From Allobosea sp. TND4EK4 (GTDB lineage Bacteria > Pseudomonadota > Alphaproteobacteria > Rhizobiales > Beijerinckiaceae), in assembly GCF_900156025.1 (NCBI RefSeq), contig NZ_FTMO01000012.1, forward strand, positions 1 through 64,000: a stretch of DNA of 64,000 nucleotides, written 5' to 3'. The translations under genes were made by a program, and so were the position numbers. Position 1 is the first letter of the stretch, and each line of letters opens with the position of its first letter. The notes under the pieces were generated by a model. That model made no database searches, was not told the DNA's origin, and was given only the letters and a program-made list of their open reading frames with translations. Shown in pieces: positions 45,356 through 54,090 of this stretch.

Positions 45356-46006
45356 TCAGCCGCCGACCAGAACGGTGCCCAGCGCCATGGCGACCGCGGC
45401 CTGGGTCGGGTCGATCACCGGCACGCCGAGCGCCTGTTCGAGCGGGGCGCGGTGGCGGGCCATGCCGGCGCAGCCCATCACGACCACCCCGGCCCCGTCC
45501 AGATCGCGCAGTTCCCTGCCCTTCTCGATCATGCGGGCGAGCGTTCCCTCGCCCGAGGCGCTCTCGGCCACCGACATCTCCAGCGCGCGCTCGCCCGCGA
45601 GCCGGTCCATCAACCCCATCTGGCGCAGATAGCGGACATGGCGCGGGATGGAGCGCGACTTGATGGCGATGACGCCGAAGCGGTCAGCCCGGGCCAGCGC
45701 GGTCAGCACGCCGCATTCGGCGATGCCGAAGACGGGCTTGGAAGTGCCCTCCCGGCAGACATGGAGGCCGGGGTCCGAGTAGCAGGCGATGACGAAGGCG
45801 TCGGCCTCAGCCACCTCGACGCGGCGGCGGAGCGGCAGCGCCACGGCCTCGACATGCTCCTGCGTCTCGACGCCGAAGGGCCCCTCGGCCAAAGTTTCGC
45901 AGACGATCTCCGGGCCGCCCGGATGCGCGAAAACCGCCAGCGCCTGCCGCAGCCCTTCGGTCACGGCCTCGTTCGAGTTGGGGTTGATGACGAGGATGCG
46001 GCTCAT
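45356..46006 (-). CDS. hyuE: Hydantoin racemase (Asp/Glu racemase superfamily)
   Basis: 216 residues. Two catalytic cysteines are in the expected places: C75 in ACYSDPG and C179 in MGCAGMA. The N-terminus RILVINPNSNEAVTEGL is typical of hydantoin racemases. It interconverts D- and L-5-substituted hydantoins so that the D-specific hydantoinase can use both. It is downstream of the carbamoylase by 58 bp and upstream of the hydantoinase by 16 bp. Confidence 0.9.
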   Translation of the reverse strand: MSRILVINPNSNEAVTEGLRQALAVFAHPGGPEIVCETLAEGPFGVETQEHVEAVALPLRRRVEVAEADAFVIACYSDPGLHVCREGTSKPVFGIAECGVLTALARADRFGVIAIKSRSIPRHVRYLRQMGLMDRLAGERALEMSVAESASGEGTLARMIEKGRELRDLDGAGVVVMGCAGMARHRAPLEQALGVPVIDPTQAAVAMALGTVLVGG

Positions 46007-46064
46007 GGTCGTGCTCCCGGAAGGCTGCGCCCCTTGCGGCCGGGGCGTCTGATCGATGCGAGGT

Positions 46065-46997
46065 TCAGGCTTCCGGCGGAGGAACCGCGCCGGTCTGGCT
46101 GGTGATCAGGCCGTAATGCTCGATGCGGCGGTGGCGCGCGAAATCGAAGATGGTCGATTTGCCGAAAGCCGTCTCGTCGAGATCGCAGGCATGCACCAGC
46201 AATTCGTCGCCCTCGCTCTTCGCCTCGGCGACGATCTCGCCATTGGGATCGACGATGAGGGAGCCGCCGATCATGTGGTGGCCGTCCTCGTCGCCGGCCT
46301 TGGCCACCGCGACCACCCAGGTGGCGTTCTGGTAGGCGCCGGCCTGAACGCTGAGGCGGTTGTGGAACAGGCGCTTTTCAGGCCCTTCCGCGCCGCGCTG
46401 CGAATTCACCGAGGGGGTGTTGTAGCCGATCAGCACCATCTCGACGCCCTGCAGGCCCATGACGCGGTAAGTCTCGGGCCAGCGCCGATCGTTGCAGATC
46501 GCCATGCCGAGCACGCCGCCCAGCGTGCGCCAGACCGGGAAACCGAGATCGCCCGGCTCGAAATAGCGCTTCTCCAGATGCTGGTGCGTGCGCTCGGGAT
46601 CGTATTCGACGTGGCCCGGCAGATGGATCTTGCGGTACTTGCCGACGATGGCGCCGCTCTTGTCGGTGATGATGCTGGTGTTGAAATGGTGCCCGTCCGG
46701 CGTCTTCTCGGCATAGCCGAAGGAGATCGCGACCCCATACGCCCGCGCGCGGTCGAAAAGCGCCTGCGTCGCCGGACCCGGCATCTGGTCCTCGAACCAG
46801 AGATCGGCCTCAGCCCGGTCCTCGTGATACCAGCGCGGGAAGAAGGTGGTCAGCGCCAGCTCCGGATAGACGACGAGATCGGCGCCCTTTTCCCTGGCCT
46901 CGTCGAGCAGCGCGATCATCCGGGCGATGACGGCCTCGCGGCTATCGGCCTTCTGGATCGGCCCCATCTGGGCGGCGGCGACGGTGAGCATGCGCAT
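46065..46997 (-). CDS. N-carbamoyl-D-amino-acid hydrolase (nitrilase superfamily)
   Basis: 310 residues, the usual length for D-carbamoylase, from ATG 46997; the longer open frame runs back into permease DNA. The catalytic triad is E46 (YPELALTTFFPRW), K123 (KYRKIHLPGH) and C168 (MAICNDRRWPE). These stretches and LEKRYFEPGDLGFPV are close to the Agrobacterium enzyme as I recall it. It releases free D-amino acid, CO2 and ammonia from N-carbamoyl-D-amino acids. It leads the hydantoin gene trio on the minus strand, after the transporter genes. Confidence 0.92.
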   Translation of the reverse strand: MRMLTVAAAQMGPIQKADSREAVIARMIALLDEAREKGADLVVYPELALTTFFPRWYHEDRAEADLWFEDQMPGPATQALFDRARAYGVAISFGYAEKTPDGHHFNTSIITDKSGAIVGKYRKIHLPGHVEYDPERTHQHLEKRYFEPGDLGFPVWRTLGGVLGMAICNDRRWPETYRVMGLQGVEMVLIGYNTPSVNSQRGAEGPEKRLFHNRLSVQAGAYQNATWVVAVAKAGDEDGHHMIGGSLIVDPNGEIVAEAKSEGDELLVHACDLDETAFGKSTIFDFARHRRIEHYGLITSQTGAVPPPEA

Positions 46998-47023
46998 GGC
47001 GCGTCCTTTTCCTTGATGGCCGC

Positions 47024-47689
47024 TCAGCGGGCGGCGGCGTGTTCGAGGCGGCTGACGAGCCTCACAGCCGGCCAGAGCAGCGCGAAATAGATCAGCGCGG
47101 CCAGCACGATCGGCGAGGCGTTGAAGGTGAGGGAGCGGGCCATGTCGGCCGAATAGAGCATCTCCTGCAGCGAGACGACGCTGGCGAGCGAGGTGAGCTT
47201 CACCACCTCGACGGTGTTCGAGACGAGGTCTGGCAGCACGTTGCGCAGGCCCTGAGGCAGGATGACCCAGAGCACGGTCTGGTCGGCGCGCAGCCCGGTC
47301 GAGCGCGCGGCCTCCCATTGACCGGCCGGGACGCTCTCGATGCCCGCGCGGATGATCTCGCCGTAATAGGCCGCGTTGTTCAGGAAGAAGGCGATGGTGA
47401 CCGCCGTCAGCGGCGAGATCCTGAGGCCGAGGAAGGGCAGGCCGGAATAGACGAGGATCAGCACCACCAGAGGCGGCAAGGCGCGCATCAGGTCGACGAG
47501 CAGCGTGACGCAGACCCGCAGGGCGCGGAGCGAGGAACGGGTCGCCAGCGCCACCAAGACGCCGCCGAGCAGCCCCATCGGGATGACGATCGCGCAGATC
47601 AGCAGCGTCGTCTTCAAGCCCTGCAGCACCAGCGGCAGCGCCTTGCCCATGATCTCCAGATTGAAGAACTGCTGCAGGAGCACGTCCAT
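47024..47689 (-). CDS. Polar amino-acid ABC transporter permease
   Basis: 221 residues from the ATG at 47687-47689. HisM/GlnP type, with about five membrane helices and the signature region AARSTGLRADQTVLWVILPQGLRNVLP (EAA loop). RALPPLVVLILVYSGLPFLGL is the other conserved segment of the family. Its start overlaps the stop of the companion permease (TAATG). It brings amino acids or hydantoin-related compounds in for the enzymes encoded downstream. Confidence 0.92.
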   Translation of the reverse strand: MDVLLQQFFNLEIMGKALPLVLQGLKTTLLICAIVIPMGLLGGVLVALATRSSLRALRVCVTLLVDLMRALPPLVVLILVYSGLPFLGLRISPLTAVTIAFFLNNAAYYGEIIRAGIESVPAGQWEAARSTGLRADQTVLWVILPQGLRNVLPDLVSNTVEVVKLTSLASVVSLQEMLYSADMARSLTFNASPIVLAALIYFALLWPAVRLVSRLEHAAAR

Positions 47690-48363
47690 TACTGGCGCCT
47701 CCAGGCGAAGCGGCTCTCGATCCAGCGGCCGAGGCCGATCACCGGCACGAAGAGCAGCAGATAGGCGAAGGCGCCCATCAGCAGCGGCGTGGCGTTGCCG
47801 GAGAAGGAGACGGCGGTCGTGGCCTGATTGATGATCTCCGGCACGCCGATGACGGTGCCGAGCGCGGTGTTCTTGGTGATGGCGATGGTCCGGTTGGTGA
47901 GCGGCGGCACGGCCAGGCGGAGCGCCTGCGGCAGCACGACGTAGATCAGCGTCTGGTTCTCGCTCAGCCCGGTCGAACGCGCGGCCTCGCTCTGGCCGCG
48001 CTTGACCGCGATCAGACCGGCCCAGACGATCTCCTCGGCGAAGGCCGCCAGGACGAGCGACAGCACGAGCCAGAGCACGGCGAAGCTCGGCAGCTCGATG
48101 CCGACATTGGGCAGGCCGAAGAAGATCAGCAGCACGAGGACGAGCGGCGGCACCGCACGGAAGAGATCGACGAAGAGCATCAGTGGCCAGCCGATCCAGC
48201 GGCCGGCCCGCCAGCGCAGCAATGCGAGGGCCAATCCCAGCAAAAGCCCGGTGACGACGACCAGCGCGGCGATCTCGACGGTGACGACGAGCCCGCTCAG
48301 GATCGCCGGCCATGTCGCGGCGATGAGCTTGGCGTTCAGGAAGCTGTCGAGGAAGCGCTCCAT
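47689..48363 (-). CDS. Polar amino-acid ABC transporter permease
   Basis: 224 residues, paralogue of the next permease. FRAVPPLVLVLLIFFGLP and the EAA loop AARSTGLSENQTLIYVVLPQALRLAVPP define the HisQ/HisM family. It forms the transmembrane heterodimer with the gene at 47024. Five bases separate it from the ATPase gene. Confidence 0.92.
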   Translation of the reverse strand: MERFLDSFLNAKLIAATWPAILSGLVVTVEIAALVVVTGLLLGLALALLRWRAGRWIGWPLMLFVDLFRAVPPLVLVLLIFFGLPNVGIELPSFAVLWLVLSLVLAAFAEEIVWAGLIAVKRGQSEAARSTGLSENQTLIYVVLPQALRLAVPPLTNRTIAITKNTALGTVIGVPEIINQATTAVSFSGNATPLLMGAFAYLLLFVPVIGLGRWIESRFAWRRQ

Positions 48364-48368
48364 CGCGG

Positions 48369-49154
48369 CTACCGGGCGACCTCGGAAACGAAGGCGCGGG
48401 TGCGCTCGTGCCGCGGCGCGCCGAAGATCTGCTCGGGCGGCCCCTGCTCGACGATGACGCCGGCATCCATGAACACGACGCGGTCGGCCGCTTCGCGCGC
48501 GAAACGCATCTCATGGCTGACGACCAGCATCGTCATCCCGGCGGCGCGCATGTCCCGCATAGCCTGCAGCACCGAGCCGACGAGTTCCGGATCGAGCGCC
48601 GAGGTCGGCTCGTCGAACAGCATCAAACCGGGTTCCAGCGCCGAGGCGCGGGCGATGGCGACGCGCTGCTGCTGCCCGCCGGAGAGCTCGGCCGGATAGG
48701 CGCCGGCCTTGTGCGCCAGCCCGACGCGCTCCAGCGCCGCCAGCGCGATGCGCTCGGCTTCGGCGCGGGGCTTCTTCAGCACCTTGCGCAGGGCCAGCGT
48801 GACGTTTCCCAGCGCGGTCATGTGCGGGTAGAGGTTGAAGGACTGGAAAACCATGCCCATGCGCCGGCGCAGGGCGTTGATGTCGATCCGGTCGGCCAGA
48901 ACCTCCTGCCCGTCGAACCAGATCGAGCCGCCGCTCGGCTCCTCCAGCCGGTTGCAGCAGCGCAGCAGCGTGCTCTTGCCGGAGCCGGAAGGGCCGATGA
49001 GGAAGACCAGCTCGCCGGGCGAGACGGCTAGGTCGATGCCCTTCAGGACCTCGACCGCGCCGAAGCTCTTACGCAACCCGCGGATGTCGAGCAGCGGATG
49101 GGGCGGCCGCATCCTTCGGCTCGGCTCCGCCGACGGCTCGGTCTCTCCGCTCAC
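48369..49154 (-). CDS. Polar amino-acid ABC transporter ATP-binding protein (GlnQ type)
   Basis: About 261 residues. GTG 49154 overlaps the binding-protein stop by four bases (GTGA); an ATG 14 codons later (49112, with a short GAAGG before it) would also fit the family. Walker A is IGPSGSGKSTLLRC, signature LSGGQQQRVAIARA, Walker B LMLFDEPTSALDPE, and H-loop VVSHEMRFA. It drives the two permeases that follow. An unusually polar N-terminus rich in Ser/Glu/Pro is present only if the GTG start is used. Confidence 0.92.
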   Translation of the reverse strand: MSGETEPSAEPSRRMRPPHPLLDIRGLRKSFGAVEVLKGIDLAVSPGELVFLIGPSGSGKSTLLRCCNRLEEPSGGSIWFDGQEVLADRIDINALRRRMGMVFQSFNLYPHMTALGNVTLALRKVLKKPRAEAERIALAALERVGLAHKAGAYPAELSGGQQQRVAIARASALEPGLMLFDEPTSALDPELVGSVLQAMRDMRAAGMTMLVVSHEMRFAREAADRVVFMDAGVIVEQGPPEQIFGAPRHERTRAFVSEVAR

Positions 49155-49984
49155 TTGCAGGCAGCGGCGTGGACCGTCGCGTCGTAGCCCGGCATGTCCG
49201 GCACGCCATAGCCCGGGAAGGCCGTGACCGCTGCCGAGCCAGCGGCCGGCTTGGTGCCGAACCACTTTTCATGCAGCGCCGCGATGGCGCCGCTGGCCTT
49301 GAGACATTCGATGGCCTGATCGAGCTGGTTGCGCAGCGGCGCGGAATCCTTGCGCAGCGCGACGGCCCAGACCAGCCCGGTCGAGTAGGTGTAGGACAGC
49401 TGGATCTGCGGATTGCTCTTGGCCGCCCACTGGATCACCGTATTGCCGGCGACATTGGCATAGGCGCGGCCCGAGATGACGGCCTGCACCGCGTCTGTCT
49501 GGGTGCCGAAAGATTCGACCTTCCAGCCGATCTTCTCCTCCAGGCCGCGCGCCCAGCTGTCATAAGCCGAGCCCTTGTTGACCGAGATCACCTTGCCCTT
49601 GAGCTCTTCGAGCGCGGTGATCGGCGGGGCGCCCTTCTTCGTGACGAACTGGAAGTCGGTGTTGAGATAGCCCTCAGTGAAGAGCAGGCTTTCGGCGCGT
49701 TCCTTGCTCACCGTGACCGGCGCGACGATGAAGTCGTAGGTGCCGGCCTGAAGCGCCGGAATGAGCCCGGAGAACTGGGTCGCATCGACCGTCACCGTCT
49801 TGCCGAGCTGCTTGCCGATGGCCTCGGCCAGATCGACGTTGAAGCCCTCGATCCCGCCCGACAGCTTCGGCATGGCATGCGGCGCGAAGGTGCCGTCGAC
49901 GGCGGTCTTCAGCGTCGCCTGGGCCATGGCGCCGGGAGCCGCAAGCAGGGTCAGGCCGATGGCGGCGGCGATTCTGGCGATCAT
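49151..49984 (-). CDS. Amino-acid ABC transporter solute-binding protein (family 3)
   Basis: 277 residues from ATG 49984, with CCAAGGAG upstream. The Sec signal MIARIAAAIGLTLLAAPGAMAQ is cleaved near residue 22. GGIEGFNVDLAEAIGKQLGKTV and FDFIVAPVTVSKERAESLLFT-like segments are those of periplasmic binding proteins for polar amino acids. First gene of the minus-strand operon that runs to the hydantoinase. The divergent LysR gene begins 137 bp away. Confidence 0.92.
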   Translation of the reverse strand: MIARIAAAIGLTLLAAPGAMAQATLKTAVDGTFAPHAMPKLSGGIEGFNVDLAEAIGKQLGKTVTVDATQFSGLIPALQAGTYDFIVAPVTVSKERAESLLFTEGYLNTDFQFVTKKGAPPITALEELKGKVISVNKGSAYDSWARGLEEKIGWKVESFGTQTDAVQAVISGRAYANVAGNTVIQWAAKSNPQIQLSYTYSTGLVWAVALRKDSAPLRNQLDQAIECLKASGAIAALHEKWFGTKPAAGSAAVTAFPGYGVPDMPGYDATVHAAACK

Positions 49985-50120
49985 GACGCGCTCCTTGGGA
50001 CGAGATGCGGCAGGATAGGCAGCGTCGGAAACGCCCGACAATATCAACTCTAGAAAAATTGCTGGGCTGACTATGAGTTGGATTTATACTGCCCGCGATC
50101 TGCACAGCGGAACGAGCCAC
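49985..50120. promoter_or_regulatory. Divergent promoter region of the hydantoin/amino-acid operon
   Basis: 136 bp between the binding-protein start and the LysR start. An AT-rich centre (about 50040-50100) contains CAACTC and GAGTTG as inverted arms 24 bases apart, a possible paired LysR half-site arrangement. Both promoters must lie here. Confidence 0.4.
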
Positions 50121-51035
50121 ATGCTGAATTTGCGGCAACTCGAGATCTTCAGGGAGGTCATCCGCTGCCAGACCACGGTCGCCGCGGCGCAGGGGCTCGC
50201 TCTGTCCCAACCGGCTGTCAGCACCGCGATCAAGCAGATCGAACGGCAGCTCGGCTTCGAGCTGTTCCAGCGACAGGGCAACCGGCTCATCCCGACGCCC
50301 GAGGCGCTGGAGATGTATCGCGACAGCGACCCGATCTTCTCGATGGTGCAGTCCTTTTCGCGCAAGGTCACCGCCCTGCGCGACACACGCAGCGGCTCGC
50401 TGCGGCTGCTCGCGACGCCGCCGATCGCCAATGCGCTCGTGCCCCGGGCCCTGGCCCGGTTCGCGAGCCGGCGCCCCGAGCTGCACGTCGATTTCGACGT
50501 CCGCCGCACCGATGGCGTCATCGAGGGGCTGGAAAGCGGCGCCGCCGATCTCGGTGCCTCGCTCGAACCCTATGCGCGGCCGGGGCTGGAGGCGGAGCTG
50601 ATCGGCTCCGGCCAGATGGTCTGCGCGATGGCGCCCGACCACCCGCTCACCGCCAAGAGCGAGATCGCCCCGGCGATGCTCGCGGGCCACCGGATGATCG
50701 GCTTCGAGCCGGGCGCCCGGCTCGGGCTCCTGCTCCAGCGCGACTTCTTCGCCGGGACGAGGCCGCCCTGCCCGATCGAGGTTCGCTACAGCAACACGGC
50801 CTGCCTGCTGGCCGAAGCGGGGCTCGGGGTGGCGCTGGTCGATTCCTTCACGGCGATCAGCGGCAGCCGCTATCGGCTGGAGGTGCGCCCGCTCAGCCCG
50901 CGCGTCACCGTCGAGGCCTATGTGATCTACCAGAAAGCCCGCGCGCCCAAGCGGCTGGTGAGGGCGTTCATCGACGAGCTGAAGAAGGCGGTGGAGCCGC
51001 CCTTCGCCGATGCGGCCGCCGGCGCCGCTCCATAG
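50121..51035 (+). CDS. LysR-family transcriptional regulator
   Basis: 304 residues from ATG 50121, which places the HTH at the usual position (LNLRQLEIFREVIRCQTTVAAAQ, then SQPAVSTAIKQIERQLGFELF). An upstream ATG at 50073 would add 16 atypical residues. The effector domain is of the CysB-like/OccR-type branch. It is divergent from the amino-acid importer and hydantoin operon, so it probably activates that operon in response to the substrate or a breakdown product. Confidence 0.9.
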   Translation: MLNLRQLEIFREVIRCQTTVAAAQGLALSQPAVSTAIKQIERQLGFELFQRQGNRLIPTPEALEMYRDSDPIFSMVQSFSRKVTALRDTRSGSLRLLATPPIANALVPRALARFASRRPELHVDFDVRRTDGVIEGLESGAADLGASLEPYARPGLEAELIGSGQMVCAMAPDHPLTAKSEIAPAMLAGHRMIGFEPGARLGLLLQRDFFAGTRPPCPIEVRYSNTACLLAEAGLGVALVDSFTAISGSRYRLEVRPLSPRVTVEAYVIYQKARAPKRLVRAFIDELKKAVEPPFADAAAGAAP

Positions 51036-51491
51036 GCCCCCCGGATCGGGAATGTCCCCCATTCTGTCGAGGAAACTGGCCAGTTCGGCAAGCACGGTGC
51101 CGAGTGGCCCGCCCCCCCTTTCGACCGGGACCAGCCCATATGTGCCCGATCAGGCGGATACGGCACCGCATTCAGCCCAAAGATGCCGCAGCCCGGCGCC
51201 GTGCGAGCCCGCGCCATGCGGCGAACGCCTGCCGATGGGCCCTTGCGCCGTTCAATATTCTGAGCAATGCTGCGCAAAAGCCAATAACAAAATTCATGAC
51301 GCGGGGAACAGGCGGAGTAACCAGATCTTCGAGTTGAGCCGGATCACAAGATCAAGAAGATGACCGCCCTCAAGAGGCGGAATAAAACGCGCGCACCCCA
51401 GGTGCGGCGCGCCCGGCCTATCGTCGAATACTGACCGCATTGATTCCCGACGACGTTATCATCGGTAGATGCGGGGACGCGACGTTTGACC
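51036..51491. other. Intergenic region with two hairpins
   Basis: 456 bp without a supportable gene. A stem CCGCC/GGCGG (51364-51380) is followed by AATAAAA, and a stronger GC-rich hairpin GCGCGCACC/GGTGC-GGCGCGC lies at about 51388-51413. Either could terminate leftward or rightward transcription. The AT-rich stretch 51255-51310 is a candidate promoter for the amidohydrolase operon. Confidence 0.45.
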
Positions 51492-53138
51492 ATGACCATA
51501 GCCGACACTGTTCTCATCAATGGACGCATCTTCTGCGGCCTGGCGGAGGGCTTCGCTGAGGCTCTGGCCATCGCGGACGGCAAAGTGCTCGCGGCCGGCA
51601 GCGCGGACGATGTCCGCCGGCTGCAGGGCCCCGGCACGAAGACCGTCGACCTCGCCGGCCGTGTCGCCATTCCCGGCCTGAACGATGCCCACATGCATCT
51701 GCTGCCACTCGGGCTCGGCATGAGCGAGGTCAATCTGCGGCCCGAGGAGGGCGTGAACAGCATCGGCGAATTGCTGCGCCGCGTCGGCGCCGCCGCCAAG
51801 GGCAAGAAGCCCGGCGAATGGGTCTTCGGCCGCGGCTACGATCACAACGAACTCGGCGAGCTGCGCCATCCGACCGCCGAGGAACTCGACAGGGTCGCTC
51901 CCGACAACCCGGTCTACATCAAGCGCACCTGCGGGCATGTCGGCGTCGTCAACAGCCGCGCCATGCAGGCGGCCGGCATCGGCCACAATACGCCGAGCCC
52001 CGATGGCGGGCTGATCGAGCGCCGCGACAACAAGCTGACGGGTCTGCTCGCCGAAAGCGCGCTGCGCCTGATCGTCGAGGCGATGCCGCAGCCGAGCGAC
52101 GCAGACCTGCGCGACGCGATCGAGAAGGCTGGGCACTACATGCTCGCCCAGGGCTTCACCAGCGTGATGGATGCCGGCGTCGGCATGACCGCCGGCATGG
52201 CCGAGATCGCAGCCTATGAGGAGACGGCGCGGGCCGGCACACTGCCGGTGCGGACCTGGGTCTGCCTCTATGGCAATGCGGACGGCATCGGCGACGAGGC
52301 CCATGCGGCAGGGTACCGCTTCGGCCGCGAGGTCGGCATTCTTCGCTACGGCGCGATGAAGGTGTTCGGCGACGGCAGCGCGGGCGGTCTCACCGCCGCG
52401 ATGAGCGAGGCCTATCTCGTCGGCGACCCCGAGAACCGCGGCATCTTCATCTATCCCGACGATAGGATGCACGCCTTCCTCAAGCATTATCACGAGCTCG
52501 GCTACCAACTCGCGATCCATGCGATCGGCGATGCCGCGATCGAGCAGGTGCTGTCCGGCATTGAGCAGGCTGACAGCCCCGAGCACCCGATCAAGGGGCG
52601 CCGCCACCGCATCGAGCATTGCGGGTTCCTTACGGACAGCCAGTTGGCGCGAATGGCCGCCGCCGGCGTCGATCCGTTGCCCCAGCCCTGCTTCATCTAC
52701 GAATTCGGCGATCTCTACGTCACCAATCTGGGCCAGGAGCGGGCCGATGCGTCCTACCCGATGCGGAAATGGCTCGATGGCGGGCTGCATGCGGCAGCGA
52801 GTTCCGATGCGCCGGTCTGCGCGACTGACCCATTCAAGAACCTCTTCACGATGGTCACCCGCAAGACCAAGCGCGGCACCGTCATCGGCGAAGACCAGCG
52901 CCTGACAATGGAAGAGGCCGTCCACGCCTACACCTATCTCGGAGCCTATACCCAGTTCGCCGAGGAGCAGGTCGGCCGGCTGGTCCCGGGGCAGTTCGCC
53001 GATATCGCCGTGCTCTCGCACGACATCTTCGCGGTACCGGTGGAGATGCTGGAGAACGAGGTGCGTTGCGACCTGACGTTGCTGGGCGGCGAGGTCGTCT
53101 TCGACCGGCACGGCCAGCTCGCCGCCGCGGCACAGTAG
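51492..53138 (+). CDS. YtcJ-like amidohydrolase (module 1)
   Basis: 548 residues from ATG 51492. Amidohydrolase superfamily, YtcJ/NfdA subgroup: metal ligands in NDAHMHLLPLG (HxH), the late lysine in MKVFGDGSAGG, AIHAIGDAAIEQ, RHRIEHCGF and SSDAPVCATDP. Members hydrolyse amide or formamide bonds in small compounds. It leads an operon with Dpp-type transporter genes, implying that the imported compound is its substrate. It is a clear paralogue of the amidohydrolase at 58286: the motifs, PGEW..RGYD, GGLIE...LTGLLAE and many intervening residues coincide. Confidence 0.88.
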   Translation: MTIADTVLINGRIFCGLAEGFAEALAIADGKVLAAGSADDVRRLQGPGTKTVDLAGRVAIPGLNDAHMHLLPLGLGMSEVNLRPEEGVNSIGELLRRVGAAAKGKKPGEWVFGRGYDHNELGELRHPTAEELDRVAPDNPVYIKRTCGHVGVVNSRAMQAAGIGHNTPSPDGGLIERRDNKLTGLLAESALRLIVEAMPQPSDADLRDAIEKAGHYMLAQGFTSVMDAGVGMTAGMAEIAAYEETARAGTLPVRTWVCLYGNADGIGDEAHAAGYRFGREVGILRYGAMKVFGDGSAGGLTAAMSEAYLVGDPENRGIFIYPDDRMHAFLKHYHELGYQLAIHAIGDAAIEQVLSGIEQADSPEHPIKGRRHRIEHCGFLTDSQLARMAAAGVDPLPQPCFIYEFGDLYVTNLGQERADASYPMRKWLDGGLHAAASSDAPVCATDPFKNLFTMVTRKTKRGTVIGEDQRLTMEEAVHAYTYLGAYTQFAEEQVGRLVPGQFADIAVLSHDIFAVPVEMLENEVRCDLTLLGGEVVFDRHGQLAAAAQ

Positions 53139-53148
53139 GAGAGCGGCG

Positions 53149-54090
53149 ATGCTGCGGCACACGCTGCAAAGGCTGCTGCTTGTCCTGCCGGTGATGCTGG
53201 GCGTGCTGCTCGTCGGCTTCCTGCTGATGCAGGTGGTGCCGACCGATCCGGCGCAGGTCCGCGCCGGCCCGACCGCGACGCAGGACGTGGTCGAGGCGAT
53301 TCGTCAGGAGCTCGGGCTCAACCAGCCGCTGTGGAAGCAGTTCCTGATCTACATCTCCCGACTCGCCCAGGGCGATCTCGGCGTCTCGATCATCAACAAC
53401 GTCCCGGTGGTGCAGGAACTCGGCAATACCATCGGCCCGACGCTGGAGCTGATGTTCGCCTCGCTGGTCTGGGCGATTCCGCTCGGCATGCTGCTGGGCA
53501 CGGTCGGCGCCTATTACCGGGGCTCGCTGCTGGACCGGGCGATCATGGCCGTCTCCGTCGGCGGGGTTTCGCTGCCTGTGTTCTTCCTCGGGCTCGGCCT
53601 CATCTGGCTCTTCGGCTTCAAATACCCGATCCTGCCTTTCACCGGCCGCACCGGGCCGCTGTGGACATGGGAGGGGCTGCAGGGGATCATCCTGCCTGCG
53701 GTCACGCTGGGCGGCGTCTTCGTCGGCCCCGTGGCGCGGATGACCCGCACGTCTGTGCTCGACGAGATGGGCGCCGACCATGTGCGGACCGCACGCGCCA
53801 AGGGCCTCGGCGAAATGCGCGTGCTGCTGCGCCACACGCTGCGCAACGCGCTTGTGCCGGTCGTCACGCTGATCGGGCTGCAGATCGGCTTCCTGCTCGG
53901 CGGCGCCGTGGTGACCGAGACGGTGTTCTCCTGGCCCGGAATCGGGCGGCTCGCCGTCGGCGCGATCCTCTCCAGCGACCTGCCGATGGCCCAGGGCACG
54001 ATCATCGTGCTCTCCCTCGGCTTCATCCTGATCAACCTGACCGTCGATGTGCTCTATGCCGTGCTCGACCCGCGCGTGAGGGGCGCCTGA
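53149..54090 (+). CDS. Dipeptide/oligopeptide-type ABC permease (DppB type), module 1
   Basis: 313 residues. The N-terminal helix LRHTLQRLLLVLPVMLGVLLVGFLLM precedes the periplasmic loop with DPAQVRAGPTAT. ARAKGLGEMRVLLRHTLRNALVPVVTLIGLQIG is the DppB-type EAA loop and following helix, and FSWPGIGRL is a further family hallmark. It starts 10 bp after the amidohydrolase gene and overlaps the DppC-type gene by one base. Confidence 0.93.
   Translation: MLRHTLQRLLLVLPVMLGVLLVGFLLMQVVPTDPAQVRAGPTATQDVVEAIRQELGLNQPLWKQFLIYISRLAQGDLGVSIINNVPVVQELGNTIGPTLELMFASLVWAIPLGMLLGTVGAYYRGSLLDRAIMAVSVGGVSLPVFFLGLGLIWLFGFKYPILPFTGRTGPLWTWEGLQGIILPAVTLGGVFVGPVARMTRTSVLDEMGADHVRTARAKGLGEMRVLLRHTLRNALVPVVTLIGLQIGFLLGGAVVTETVFSWPGIGRLAVGAILSSDLPMAQGTIIVLSLGFILINLTVDVLYAVLDPRVRGA

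Noticed and set aside
44077..45663. 528-residue plus-strand open frame
   Set aside because: Antisense to the hydantoinase and racemase genes, both of which keep all catalytic residues.
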